From Anaplasma centrale str. Israel (GTDB taxonomy: Bacteria > Pseudomonadota > Alphaproteobacteria > Rickettsiales > Anaplasmataceae), in contig NC_013532.1 of assembly GCF_000024505.1 (NCBI RefSeq), positions 868,001 to 932,000 on the forward strand: a stretch of DNA of 64,000 nt, in the 5' to 3' direction. A program made the translations under genes and the position numbers. The notes under the pieces are model-generated. The model did not search any database. It was given only the letters and a program-made list of their open reading frames with translations, and was not told the origin of the DNA. Below are positions 26,133 through 35,610 of this stretch, piece by piece. The first letter of the stretch is position 1. The number at the start of each line of letters is the position of its first letter.

Positions 26133-26675
26133 ATGTGTGATATGAGGCTTCCTATGGGTACTTTTATGCGTTTGGCAGCGTTGCAATTCTCTTTTCTGTT
26201 GTGTTGCGTGTCAGCCGCGTATGCTGTCGACAATGACAAGTATTTGAACCACGTGAACACTAAGGTCGCTGTTGGCTCGGTTTCCGGCAATACTGTGTAT
26301 GCTGCGGTGACGTTTGACATAGAATCTGGGTGGCATATATGCGCCAAGGAGCCAGGGGACACCGGCATGCCAACTGTGTTCTCATTCGAAAGCGAAGAGG
26401 TGAAAGAGTATGCAATTCATTGGCCAAAACATTCTGAAATCATCGATAAGGCCGCGGATAAAACTTTAAAAAGCAATGCATATTCGGGCACCGTGGTGTT
26501 CCCAGTAAAGCTTGAGGTCGCTGAAGGCGTAAAGCATGTCAGGCTCAACGTCAGTTTTGCAGCTTGTGGCCCATCTTGTATACCACAAAGCAGGATCATC
26601 TCCATTGACGTACCGGAACAAGGCTTTGAGGATAGCGCTGTTTTGCGTCTTATTGACGAGTGGAATAGTAAGTAA
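26133..26675 (+). CDS. periplasmic DsbD N-terminal-domain-like protein
   Basis: A 180-residue exported protein with a signal peptide (about residues 1-30, ending VSAAYA). The mature part matches the immunoglobulin-like N-terminal domain of DsbD/ScsB: ESGWHICAKEPGDTGMPT early and AACGPSCIPQS (~residues 147-157) late, where the two Cys would be the redox pair. It lacks the transmembrane and thioredoxin domains of DsbD, so it must act with a separate membrane electron carrier. Inferred role: periplasmic thiol reduction, perhaps for cytochrome maturation. First of three same-strand genes with the GST-like gene and birA. Confidence 0.82.
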   Translation: MCDMRLPMGTFMRLAALQFSFLLCCVSAAYAVDNDKYLNHVNTKVAVGSVSGNTVYAAVTFDIESGWHICAKEPGDTGMPTVFSFESEEVKEYAIHWPKHSEIIDKAADKTLKSNAYSGTVVFPVKLEVAEGVKHVRLNVSFAACGPSCIPQSRIISIDVPEQGFEDSAVLRLIDEWNSK

Positions 26676-26683
26676 GTTGGCTA

Positions 26684-26723
26684 CACACTCAAGCTGGGGC
26701 GTTGTGCTTCTGGCTTGAGTGTG
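26684..26723. terminator. 11-bp perfect hairpin after the DsbD-N gene
   Basis: CACACTCAAGC (26684-26694) pairs perfectly with GCTTGAGTGTG (26713-26723) around an 18-nt loop, starting 9 bp after the stop. No T-run follows. It probably terminates or attenuates transcription before the GST-like gene. Confidence 0.6.
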
Positions 26724-26757
26724 ATATTGATGCACGGTTTGTTCATGCAGTTGCCAG

Positions 26758-27426
26758 ATGGCCGATACTCTATACTATTTCCCACCATGCCCCTTCTCCA
26801 GAAAGGTGAGGATACTCATGAGGGAGAAGGGGTTGGACTTCTCCATGGTGGAGGAAAACCCGTGGAAGCGTAGAAAGGAGTTTGTGGAGATTAACCCGGT
26901 GTGCCAGGTTCCGGTGTTGGTCAGCACCAAAAGCGTGGTGGTCGATAGCCAGGCTATATGTGAATATATCGAGGAGGTGTACGGCGGTGAGTCCCGTATG
27001 GGCAGGTCTCCTTACGAGCGCGCTAAGGTGCGTAGGCTTGTATACTGGATAGACTGCAAGTTCTATCACGAAGTTACGAGATACGTAATCAACGAAAAAA
27101 TCGCTAAGCAGTACACCAAGCACGGCAGTCCGAACCCTAGCTTGATTCGGGCGTCTATGTCAAACCTCCAGTCTCACGTCAGATATATGGAGCATCTTAT
27201 AGACACCAATGGGTGGCTTGCGTCCCGGGAGTTCACCCTTGCCGACATTGCGCTATCTGCACATATCTCGTTGCTGGACTACATGGGTATTTTCCCTTGG
27301 GACTTGAGCCCGACACTCAAGGAGTGGTACTCTTTGGTCAAGTCCAAGCCGTCGTTCTCCCAGATTTTGGGAGACAGAATACCAGGTTTCGCGCCTCCGG
27401 TGCATTACGCACAGCTAGATTTCTGA
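26758..27426 (+). CDS. glutathione S-transferase family protein
   Basis: A 222-residue GST-fold protein. The N-terminal thioredoxin-like domain has YYFPPCPFSRKVRI with a CxxS site (~residues 11-14), the cis-Pro segment CQVPVLV (~48-54) and the glutathione-binding DSQAICEYIEE (~63-73). The all-alpha C-terminal domain has the N-capping motif EFTLADIALSAH. It could be a detoxifying GST or an SspA/MaiA-like relative. It ends 9 bp before birA, so co-expression is likely. Cytoplasmic. Confidence 0.92.
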   Translation: MADTLYYFPPCPFSRKVRILMREKGLDFSMVEENPWKRRKEFVEINPVCQVPVLVSTKSVVVDSQAICEYIEEVYGGESRMGRSPYERAKVRRLVYWIDCKFYHEVTRYVINEKIAKQYTKHGSPNPSLIRASMSNLQSHVRYMEHLIDTNGWLASREFTLADIALSAHISLLDYMGIFPWDLSPTLKEWYSLVKSKPSFSQILGDRIPGFAPPVHYAQLDF

Positions 27427-27435
27427 GCCCCGGCT

Positions 27436-28164
27436 GTGCACGGGTTCGTTATACATCACACCAGGGTGTCACGTAGCACCAATTTAGAGGCAATAGAGCT
27501 CGCCCAGAGCGGCGCTCCAGACGGCACGGTGGTAATAGCTGATGAACAAACTTCAGGCACCGGCAGGTACGGAAGGGAATGGCACTCCCCTAAAGGTAAC
27601 TTGTACTGTAGCATCATCACCAGAATGGATGCGCAGGTAGCGGCGCTATCTTTCCTGTCGTCACTAGCAGTGGGAGTCACTATAGAACAGGTTTTCGAAG
27701 CATACAATTGCAGCACAAAAAAAGCTCTCATCCGATATAAATGGCCAAATGATGTAATGGTAGACGGCAAGAAAATCTCCGGGGTTTTGGTCAAGACCAA
27801 AATGATCGGCGGCGAAATTGATTGGGCCGTGTGCGGTATAGGAGTAAACATATACGCCCCTCCCCAATATGCAGCTTCACTGCATAACCATATCCCGGAA
27901 CTGAAATTATCAAACTTAGAGCTACTTGATTTAATGCTAAAAAATTTTGCCAAACTTTCGGACGTTCTCAAAAACATGGGCTTCGCACAGCTGCGAAGCC
28001 TGTGGATGAACAGGGGCCACAGACCGGGAGACAGAATCTGCATAACGACCAACAACAATACCGTGATGGAAGGGAAGTTTGTAGACATAAACACTCAGGG
28101 GGCAATGGTGCTGGAGTCGGACAGTGGAACTTTGGTTTCGGTCAATTACGGAGAAATTCTGTGA
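27436..28164 (+). CDS. birA: biotin--[acetyl-CoA-carboxylase] ligase
   Basis: A 242-residue biotin protein ligase without a DNA-binding domain (class I). The motif GTGRYGREWHSPKGNLY (~residues 36-52) is the biotinyl-AMP loop (GRGRRG type), KWPNDVMVDGKKISGVL holds the catalytic Lys (~95-111), and a small C-terminal SH3-like domain follows. It attaches biotin to carboxylase carrier domains. GTG start at 27436, 9 bp after the GST-like gene. With no N-terminal helix-turn-helix it cannot act as a repressor. Confidence 0.94.
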   Translation: MHGFVIHHTRVSRSTNLEAIELAQSGAPDGTVVIADEQTSGTGRYGREWHSPKGNLYCSIITRMDAQVAALSFLSSLAVGVTIEQVFEAYNCSTKKALIRYKWPNDVMVDGKKISGVLVKTKMIGGEIDWAVCGIGVNIYAPPQYAASLHNHIPELKLSNLELLDLMLKNFAKLSDVLKNMGFAQLRSLWMNRGHRPGDRICITTNNNTVMEGKFVDINTQGAMVLESDSGTLVSVNYGEIL

Positions 28165-28253
28165 GTGGTACTGTCTAGTTAACAGTTTGGTTATACTTTC
28201 CAAAAAATGCAGGAGGCTTTCCCGCAAAAAGAACCGGCCATGAAAGGCGATTT

Positions 28254-28502
28254 ATGGCACACACCGGCACGTTGTGGTTGCACAACTCGCCATATTGTTG
28301 TATGCTGGCAAGTGTGGTTTTGGCTAGTTCGGCAGTGGTGGCTACCTGGGCTTACCTCCCTGGTTTTCCCCGGTGGTTCCATGGTTTCGATCTTCAGCAT
28401 ACTTGGGTACTACATGTGGCGCTAGGCGCGTGTGTGGGGGTACTATGCATTGACAATACGTTGCATGCGTGGTACAATCCAGGGTTGGACTTGCGGTGCT
28501 GA
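28254..28502 (+). CDS. possible small two-helix membrane protein
   Basis: An 82-residue frame starting at ATG 28254 with AAAGG 7 nt upstream. Two hydrophobic segments (about residues 16-38 and 50-66) are joined by a short polar turn (PGFPRWFHGFD). No family recognised. It fills most of the 456-bp gap between birA and the 1519-aa gene; the remainder holds an 11-G tract. An overlapping frame at 28207-28425 is less likely. Confidence 0.4.
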   Translation: MAHTGTLWLHNSPYCCMLASVVLASSAVVATWAYLPGFPRWFHGFDLQHTWVLHVALGACVGVLCIDNTLHAWYNPGLDLRC

Positions 28503-28566
28503 GCGTGTGGTTTTCGGTGCTAGACAGCACCCGGAGCTTCACCTAGCAGCCGGCCCTCCAAGCTAC

Positions 28567-28577
28567 GGGGGGGGGGG
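28567..28577 (+). repeat. poly-G(11) tract upstream of the 1519-aa gene
   Basis: Eleven G on the plus strand end 43 bp before the GTG start at 28621. An in-frame TAG at 28606 separates the tract from the coding frame, so a length change could affect promoter spacing or the 5' UTR but not the frame. Confidence 0.88.
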
Positions 28578-28620
28578 AAGTGGTCCGATCTTCGAGCCAG
28601 CAAATTAGCCATCACGAGCC

Positions 28621-31600
28621 GTGCCGAAAAGATTCGTCGACGCAACAGAACAATCCCTCATAAAACTGCTTCAAGAGGCAATGAAGCAGCACCACCCTTG
28701 GACTGGGGTCAAGGGTAAGGCTGTGGGCCTGCTTCGCGACGCCGTTATACCCAAACCGCAGGATGCGCATAATCTTTCGGTATTCGTAACTGAAGATTTC
28801 CTCTCAAAAATTTCAAACTCCTACGAGAGCGAGCACGTTGGCTCCGCGTTCATGACCGTGTTGTCCCTGGCGGACGAGGAAGTTAGGGAACACTATATAC
28901 GGCCAGAAGCTGACCGTTCGCCGACGTTTGCACTGATGCTTATGGAGTTCAGAAATGAACTCAAGAAGGGCAATATCACGGGCTCTCTTTCGGATCTTAG
29001 CACATTCACTGACTTCGTCGATAATTTTGTTGGACGCTCAAATGGTGAAATCACGTACGAGAATGGCGTTAGCTTAGAGACGGTAAGGCAGTCCCTACCA
29101 AAAGAGGAGCCACAAGGAACTCCAATGGAGAGGGCACTGGGTAATGGTAAAAACAAAAAAAAGAAGGTAAAGCAGCCCGCCGAGGAGGCAGCCTCCCTTC
29201 GTATGGGTAGCTCTGGTGATAGGGAAGACGCGGCACATTCGGCAGTTGAAATCTTGATTGGAAAGGATTACAGGCTTTTATCACCCGACTGGTTGATCAT
29301 GCGGTCACTGGCCATCGCGTATGTGCTCAAGAGGAGGGCACTAAACCTGCCAGTAGAGGAGCGATGCCCCAGTGACGAAGATCTTCGGGAGATGTTCCTC
29401 CAGGAAAGGAAGTGCGCAGCGCTTCTGTATGGATGCGTGCTACTTTCCACGTACGTGGAGGAAGTCAGGCAGGCGGCAATTCGGACGTACGAGAAAGCCA
29501 ACCCCAAGGTGTCTAAAATTCTGAAACTTTGTAGGAAGATAGGCAAACACTCAGGCAAAGTACTAATTGCATATACGGCAATCATGCTGTCATCAATAGT
29601 TGCTACCCTTGCGTCCGGGGGGGTAGGACCAGGAGCAATAGCCGGTACCGTTCTTGGATATACCGCGGCCGGGGGCGCACTTGCGGCTAATGCCCCGCAG
29701 CTGGGGTTGCTGGCCACACAGGGCGTGAAAAGCTTGGGTAACGCGCTAGGCATCACCGCTGCTGCTGAGGGAGCAGCGGCAGGGGCGGCAGCGGCGTCAG
29801 CAGTCAGCTCCACAACCGGAGCGGCGGCAGGAGTGGCAGCAGGAGCGGCAGGTGCGGCTGCATCGACAGTGGCAGAAGTAGCCAAATTCACAAGCCCAGT
29901 TGCGCTACCTGCGACCCTTATCACAACGCTCCATATGTATGTCGTCTTTCCCAGAGTTATGTTTTCTGGATACGAAGGCGAGTGGATACGTAAATACATT
30001 GAATCAGATGGCGGTAAAAGCGAGTTTAAACCACCAAGCATGTGGTCCCCCCTGATCGCGTCCATGGGGATAAAACTGCTGATGAATACGATGCTTGGGA
30101 TAACCCCCCACATAGAGTACCCTCCCCTGACCGCTGCGCTGGGATGGAGCCTTTACAGGTTATACCTGCCACTTTCGCTCATTGAGCAACCATCAAGGAC
30201 CCGCAACGCTTATGAGGTTGCCATATCTGCAACTTCGAGAAGAGACAAATCGCACTTTCCGTATAACACTAAAGTTACCGTTGCATGCTGTCTGTTGGGG
30301 CTTGTGGTTGAGCTTGCGTTACACGCTGCGGGCTTTCATCTACCGTCAGAAGTATCACTGGCTCTGAACTTTTTGGTAAAGTCTGCGAGAGTGGCGGCGT
30401 GGATTGGGCCGGTCGTGCATGCACGCAAACACGGTACCCCAGAGTACTCTAGGGAGTTCGAGCAAGCCTTCTGGACAGATGGTTTTAAAGCACTGACTGC
30501 CCCCCCAATTTTGCTTCTGTTTGAAATTGCAAGCGGGTACCCCACATTCAACACCGCAGTGTTGGCTGGGGATATTCTTATCTCGGTGATTCCAGACGTA
30601 ATTATTGGTAACAAGCTTGGAGCGCTAAACGTTACCTCAGGTAAGATTGTATCCCTAGAATCACTAATGAGAACCGCTCTGAGCCAAAAGGCGATAATTG
30701 AATTAAGCACTGCAATGGCAATGCAGGACGAACCTGCGACCGCTCAGGAACACCTGCAGTCTGTACTGGAAAAACACTTTGGCAAGGATCAATATCGTGA
30801 CCTGGGGCTGGATATCCAAGTAGATGAGGATGGAACCAGGAACCTGAGTTTGGAGGCAGAACGCAGGTGGAGGGCAATTATAGAAAACGCGGTGTCCAAT
30901 ACAGAAGATGGCACTCCAGATTCAGCACAAATAGAAAATTTGATGCGGGAGCTGGCGGGCGTTTACAATAAGCCCAAAACCGGCGGTAAAGGCGCAGCTT
31001 CTGAGGTTACTACAGACCATGACACAGTCTTGGATGCATTGGAAAAGCAGCACCCATTCCTGGCAGCGCTCAGAGGCTCAAAACTCACCGATGCACAGAA
31101 AGAAGCCATGAAGGCCTCTGCTGATAGACTCAGCAAGCTCGACGATGATACGCGTAAAAGAATTCAGGGCGCGATAGATGATTTCGAGGCAGAATATCAT
31201 GATCGGCTCATAGCTACCATGACGCCGGAGCAGCGTGGCACGTTGGCTAAGATGGTAGACGAGCTGCTAAAAAGGTATGATGAGACTCTGCCAGATACAC
31301 TTACCTCTCAACAGAAAAAGGACTTGAAAAAGTCGGTTGAGAATTTTAAGCAGCGCATTGCAGGGTGGGATAACACGAAAGACCCATGGAAGGAGGCGTC
31401 ATCCAGCCTCCTCAGCAACCTAAACATGTCTGAACTTAGCCAGATGTTGGATGCCCAAGACAGTAGTAGCTATGAAAGTGCTTATGAGGAATTTTTAGAA
31501 TTTCTTGCTGGCACAGATAAGGCCGTGCGCGATCCTTTCGGCCAATCGGCATTTGACGCACAGTTTGCTACCGGTACCTCATCTTCAGCGGGGCACGCGG

Positions 31601-33180
31601 GGTCGCCAAGCCAAGAGCGGCAAAGTGGTTCTCGCGCCCAGAGAAATGTGACCAAGCAGCAGACGGTGGGAGGGCAGCCTCAGTCACGTAGTGGTTCTGG
31701 TGCAGGACGTGATGGGGCCACAGGGAGCCCAGCTGGAGAAAGCAGCAACGGCAAGCGTAGCACATCTACCACCCAATCACCAAAACCAGCACACAGTGGA
31801 GGCCCACGTCCGTCAGACTGGAACGACCTAATCCTTAAAATATTGCACGACGACGACGAAGAGAGAGAAGAGGCGATAGGTGCAATGCTGAGGGGAGAAT
31901 TGCCGCCACAAGCGCAAGGGGAAGGAAGTACACAGACAAAAGAAAGCCAGCAGCCCGGCCAGTCACTCCTTGCGCAAATTTTTGGTAACACGGCGGAAGT
32001 GGATGCAGCCCGCAGCAGCGCGCAAAGCCAAGGTGACATCCTCGATGATGGTGAGGATGTAGAACAGTTGTTCAAGAGCTTCTTCAAAATACCCAAAAAG
32101 GTCAGTAGTGATAGAGATGCCAAAAAAGCTGAGAGGTATCTGAAAGAGTTCCTTGGCAATATTGCTGGCTCCCAAACCGCGGCGCAGGACGCAGGTGGTA
32201 GCGAAGAAGACATGGCAAAGTTGTTCAAAGTGCTCTCTGACCTGCCCAACAAAAAGACAGATGATGAGCGCCTTGACGTAATTACGGAGTATCTGGAAGG
32301 AATCATTGATGAAGCGGAGGCACGCGAAGAAAGTCGTGGTGCTGATGACATAGAAGTGCTGAAGAGCGAGGATCAAATCCGAGATTACTTGATGCGCGGC
32401 GGCACGTCGTCTGGTATCCCAGCAGCAGGAAAGGTGTTTGAACTCGCAGGCAAAGAAACCACCACACAGCATGCCCCCAAGCAACAGAGGTCGCCGCGAG
32501 GTGGTGTTTCTACTGCCAGAACAACACGGCAACCGCAAATGATGACTAGTGCGGGTTTTGATGCCTCGGCAAGAAATGATGACATTGAAATTGACAATAG
32601 CGCAGCCAGTAAAGGTAGCTGTTCGCTGGAAGATTACGCTAAATGCCTTGCACAGGCACGGCGCGGCGGTAAGTACGTACCCCCGTCTGACAGCACCCGC
32701 AGTAAAAGCACAAAGGTATCGAAGTCAGGGGGAGTGCGCGCTGCTCCTGCGGCAAGTGTTGAGTATTTCTCCTTCGATGGTGACGATTCACCAAACCTTA
32801 TAAATGACCCAGAGGACTGGAAAGAATACGACCAGGAGGTTTTTAAGCGCAGTACAGGTGCTTCCCATGCATTGCCACCACGAAAAGGCACTCGTACAAC
32901 ATTCAAAGCACTGCCAAAAACTTCTGTCATCGCAGCTACGACCGCCCCTGTTCAACCACCGCCTGTCACTCGAAAATATGCGCCTTTCATACAGCAGTCG
33001 CCGCCGACTGGCGCGATACAAAGACAACAACCAGGTCGTGGTAAGGTGGTGACCCTTGGTGAGCTCTGGGAAGATTGGGACAGCAGCATGCCACGAGATG
33101 GTACTGAAGCAGGGCCAAGTGGAATCATGACGGGTTCCTCTGCAATACAATCAGAACATCGCAATCATCATAGAAAATAG
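28621..33180 (+). CDS. 1519-aa membrane and low-complexity protein, unknown function
   Basis: I do not recognise the family. Residues ~1-300 are soluble and helical. Residues ~312-450 are Ala/Gly-rich and hydrophobic, with runs such as AAAEGAAAGAAAASA. Further membrane-like segments lie at ~550-600 and ~622-662. From ~700 to the end the chain is hydrophilic, acidic and coiled-coil-like, then Ser/Gly/Gln-rich and disordered, ending in a basic RNHHRK tail. GTG start at 28621; no earlier start is possible because of TAG at 28606, and no strong ribosome-binding site is visible. The layout recalls large Anaplasma proteins that may be surface-exposed or secreted. The basic tail fits type IV substrates, but that is inference. 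Confidence 0.8.
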   Translation: MPKRFVDATEQSLIKLLQEAMKQHHPWTGVKGKAVGLLRDAVIPKPQDAHNLSVFVTEDFLSKISNSYESEHVGSAFMTVLSLADEEVREHYIRPEADRSPTFALMLMEFRNELKKGNITGSLSDLSTFTDFVDNFVGRSNGEITYENGVSLETVRQSLPKEEPQGTPMERALGNGKNKKKKVKQPAEEAASLRMGSSGDREDAAHSAVEILIGKDYRLLSPDWLIMRSLAIAYVLKRRALNLPVEERCPSDEDLREMFLQERKCAALLYGCVLLSTYVEEVRQAAIRTYEKANPKVSKILKLCRKIGKHSGKVLIAYTAIMLSSIVATLASGGVGPGAIAGTVLGYTAAGGALAANAPQLGLLATQGVKSLGNALGITAAAEGAAAGAAAASAVSSTTGAAAGVAAGAAGAAASTVAEVAKFTSPVALPATLITTLHMYVVFPRVMFSGYEGEWIRKYIESDGGKSEFKPPSMWSPLIASMGIKLLMNTMLGITPHIEYPPLTAALGWSLYRLYLPLSLIEQPSRTRNAYEVAISATSRRDKSHFPYNTKVTVACCLLGLVVELALHAAGFHLPSEVSLALNFLVKSARVAAWIGPVVHARKHGTPEYSREFEQAFWTDGFKALTAPPILLLFEIASGYPTFNTAVLAGDILISVIPDVIIGNKLGALNVTSGKIVSLESLMRTALSQKAIIELSTAMAMQDEPATAQEHLQSVLEKHFGKDQYRDLGLDIQVDEDGTRNLSLEAERRWRAIIENAVSNTEDGTPDSAQIENLMRELAGVYNKPKTGGKGAASEVTTDHDTVLDALEKQHPFLAALRGSKLTDAQKEAMKASADRLSKLDDDTRKRIQGAIDDFEAEYHDRLIATMTPEQRGTLAKMVDELLKRYDETLPDTLTSQQKKDLKKSVENFKQRIAGWDNTKDPWKEASSSLLSNLNMSELSQMLDAQDSSSYESAYEEFLEFLAGTDKAVRDPFGQSAFDAQFATGTSSSAGHAGSPSQERQSGSRAQRNVTKQQTVGGQPQSRSGSGAGRDGATGSPAGESSNGKRSTSTTQSPKPAHSGGPRPSDWNDLILKILHDDDEEREEAIGAMLRGELPPQAQGEGSTQTKESQQPGQSLLAQIFGNTAEVDAARSSAQSQGDILDDGEDVEQLFKSFFKIPKKVSSDRDAKKAERYLKEFLGNIAGSQTAAQDAGGSEEDMAKLFKVLSDLPNKKTDDERLDVITEYLEGIIDEAEAREESRGADDIEVLKSEDQIRDYLMRGGTSSGIPAAGKVFELAGKETTTQHAPKQQRSPRGGVSTARTTRQPQMMTSAGFDASARNDDIEIDNSAASKGSCSLEDYAKCLAQARRGGKYVPPSDSTRSKSTKVSKSGGVRAAPAASVEYFSFDGDDSPNLINDPEDWKEYDQEVFKRSTGASHALPPRKGTRTTFKALPKTSVIAATTAPVQPPPVTRKYAPFIQQSPPTGAIQRQQPGRGKVVTLGELWEDWDSSMPRDGTEAGPSGIMTGSSAIQSEHRNHHRK

Positions 33181-33305
33181 TTGGCTGTGCCCCTGCCGCC
33201 TAACCTGGCAGACCGCCACAACACACCAATCGGGGCGGTTGCGCGCGCTCGTCCCGTGTTTCGCATTTGCAATATCCAGCCATTCTTACTTCAGCTTACT
33301 GGCGG

Positions 33306-35147
33306 TCAAGGTCGCGCCATACCTTGTTTGAGATAGGCGTATATCCTCTGCGCAAGCTTTATACTAATTCCCGGCACTTTACTAATTTCATCAGTTCTGG
33401 CACGCTTCACGCCATCTATCGAGCCAAAATATGTAATCAAGGCCCTGCGCCTGGCACTACCGACCCCCGGTATATCGCACAGCACTGCCGACGATAGCGT
33501 CCTATCCCTGCTACTCCTGTGGGAGGTAATTGCAAATCTGTGCGCTTCATCGCGTATTTTTCGCATGTATAGCATCAGTTTACTATCAGGATCTAGACAT
33601 ATCTTTCTTCCGTCTGGCAGGTAAAACACCTCTTCCCCTGCATTACGGTTACTACCCTTAGCCATGCATGCAAAGGGAATGCCAAGGTCACCCAGCACCT
33701 GAATGGCCGAGGAAATGTGCCCCCTACCCCCGTCAATGAGTACAAAATCTGGCACTGATGGGCTCTCTTCACTGAACCTCCTGAAGAGCACTTCGTGCAT
33801 CATTGAATAGTCATCCCCATTGAGCACTGTCTGAATTTTAAACTTGCGATATTCCTTCCTCAGCAGCCCATCCTTGCCACATACTACCATTACTCCAAAT
33901 GGGTGCGTGCCAGAAATATGGCTGTTGTCATACACCTCTATCCTCTCTGGGGGGTTTGGAAGCCCAAAAAGCTCGGCAAGCTCTTCCAATTCTGCGGGAA
34001 GCGCCTTGTCACGTAATCTGCGATTAAGGGCCTCCATCGCGCTGTTGCGCGCCAGCCTCAAAAATTTCAATTCCTCGTGCGATTTTGCAGTAAGAATATC
34101 AACTTTGCGTGTTAACAGCCTCTCCAACGCGGCATTTATCACCTCACAATAGTCACTTTCACAGTCTACGTACACTCTACCGGGCGGATCGCTATACACT
34201 TGCAGCATAAACATGCCTAGCACGTCTGATTCACTTTCATAATTGCCATCATCAACAAAATATGGCTGGCTACCGTAGCTTATGCCGCCCCGGAAGGAGA
34301 TAACTTGCAAGCAATATGTGCCAGAGCGCCCATATATTGAGACAAAATCGGCATCACATGACATCTCCGTCTGGAATGACACACACTCTTGAATGGATTT
34401 TAGCGCCTGCAGCCTGTCACGGTAGACCATAGCACTTTCATAGTCTAGGTTGTCACTAAACTTGCGCATTGAGTCAAATAACTCTCTCTGCAGCTCCTTA
34501 CTCTTGCCCGTCAAAACCTTGTGCGCCATATGTACAGATTTCGCATAATCCTCTTCTGAAATCTTGCGGGTACACGGCGCCGAGCAGTTGCGCATTTCGT
34601 ATTCAATGCATGGCCTATCTCGCGAGGCGAAAAAGTTGTCTGAACATGACCGAAGTTGAAACGCCTTCCTAAGCGCAGATATAACCAGCTTGACCACTAG
34701 TGACGATATAAAAGGCCCGTAGCATTTTCCCAGCCCGGCCTCCTTTCTTCCCCTATACTTGACGATACGCGGGTATTCGTGCTTCGAAAGCAGAATGTAC
34801 GGGTAGAACTTATCGTCCCTCATTATGATGTTATACTTCGGCTTGAGAGTTTTGATGAGTTGCGCCTCCAGCAGCAACGCCTCCGCCTCACTCTGCGTTA
34901 CTATAACATCAAGCTCGGTTATATGGCCCACCATCGCCAGGATTCTGTCCGACATCTGATTAAAATTGTAGTAGCTACGCAGGCGCTTTTTCAAATCCTT
35001 GGCTTTCCCTACATACAAAACCAGGCCATTTGCACCCAACATCTTGTAGACACCAGCTACATCGCAGGGAATAGAGTTGAGTGCCTTCTTTACCGCATCA
35101 CGCGCAATGAGGAGCCTACCAGCCAGATTCTTTTTCAGCACAGACAC
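33306..35147 (-). CDS. uvrC: excinuclease ABC subunit C
   Basis: A 613-residue UvrC that makes the dual incisions in nucleotide excision repair. The N-terminal GIY-YIG nuclease reads GVYKMLGANGLVLYVGKA (~residues 32-49). A Cys cluster, CSAPCTRKIS, precedes the UVR domain (LDYESAMVYRDRL, ~215-235). The RNase-H-like nuclease has VYDNSHISG and DFVLIDGGRGH. A tandem helix-hairpin-helix (LCDIPGVGSARRRAL) ends the protein. GTG start at 35147. The first ~55 codons and 250 bp upstream are duplicated at 38739-39167. Confidence 0.96.
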   Translation of the reverse strand: MSVLKKNLAGRLLIARDAVKKALNSIPCDVAGVYKMLGANGLVLYVGKAKDLKKRLRSYYNFNQMSDRILAMVGHITELDVIVTQSEAEALLLEAQLIKTLKPKYNIIMRDDKFYPYILLSKHEYPRIVKYRGRKEAGLGKCYGPFISSLVVKLVISALRKAFQLRSCSDNFFASRDRPCIEYEMRNCSAPCTRKISEEDYAKSVHMAHKVLTGKSKELQRELFDSMRKFSDNLDYESAMVYRDRLQALKSIQECVSFQTEMSCDADFVSIYGRSGTYCLQVISFRGGISYGSQPYFVDDGNYESESDVLGMFMLQVYSDPPGRVYVDCESDYCEVINAALERLLTRKVDILTAKSHEELKFLRLARNSAMEALNRRLRDKALPAELEELAELFGLPNPPERIEVYDNSHISGTHPFGVMVVCGKDGLLRKEYRKFKIQTVLNGDDYSMMHEVLFRRFSEESPSVPDFVLIDGGRGHISSAIQVLGDLGIPFACMAKGSNRNAGEEVFYLPDGRKICLDPDSKLMLYMRKIRDEAHRFAITSHRSSRDRTLSSAVLCDIPGVGSARRRALITYFGSIDGVKRARTDEISKVPGISIKLAQRIYAYLKQGMARP

Positions 35148-35400
35148 AACTTATCAAAGCCACGAGGTTAAGTCTCGCGCTAATGATGCTAAAAATCAAG
35201 ATGCCATGTCTGGCAATGCTTTATATCGTACTCATCATGGAGTAGGTGAATACACATCTATCAAAACTCCACGAGATACCTGATATACCTATGGCTTGTG
35301 GTCGCCGTCATTCCAACTCAGCAGCATACTTGGGCTTGGTAATTAGGTGCCGGTATAACCCTACTTTGCGCAACACCAAACGTACCCCAACTGAAGAGCG
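34982..35400. repeat. direct repeat copy 1 (uvrC 5' end plus upstream)
   Basis: About 420 bp recur in the same orientation at 38739-39167 with roughly 90 percent identity by eye. The stretch covers uvrC codons 1-55 and the intergenic DNA up to the 3' end of tRNA-Gly(CCC). The right breakpoint falls within the last four bases of the tRNA gene. Confidence 0.88.
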
Positions 35401-35468
35401 GGAGAAGGGGATCGAACCCTCGGCCCCAACCTTGGGAAGGTCGTACTCTACCACTGAGCTACTCCCGC
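35397..35468 (-). tRNA. tRNA-Gly (anticodon CCC)
   Basis: A 72-nt cloverleaf: acceptor GCGGGAG/CTCCCGC, D-arm AGCTCAGTGGTAGAG, anticodon loop TTCCCAA giving CCC for codon GGG, and T-loop TTCGATC. No CCA is encoded. It differs from the upstream tRNA-Gly(GCC) at only four positions, all in the anticodon arm (27, 28, 34 and 43). Confidence 0.95.
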
Positions 35469-35524
35469 AAAAAACCACACGGCCGCAACCGTGCAACTAG
35501 GCAGACAGACCCACAGGAGCAATG

Positions 35525-35596
35525 AGCGGGAGAAGGGGATCGAACCCTCGGCCCTAACCTTGGCAAGGTTATACTCTACCACTGAGCTACTCCCGC
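35525..35596 (-). tRNA. tRNA-Gly (anticodon GCC)
   Basis: A 72-nt cloverleaf with acceptor GCGGGAG/CTCCCGC and anticodon loop TTGCCAA giving GCC for codons GGC/GGU. It is first in a two-tRNA transcript and has a near-consensus promoter 15-43 bp upstream. The spacer to tRNA-Gly(CCC) is 56 bp. Confidence 0.96.
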
Positions 35597-35610
35597 AACT
35601 GCAGCGCTCA

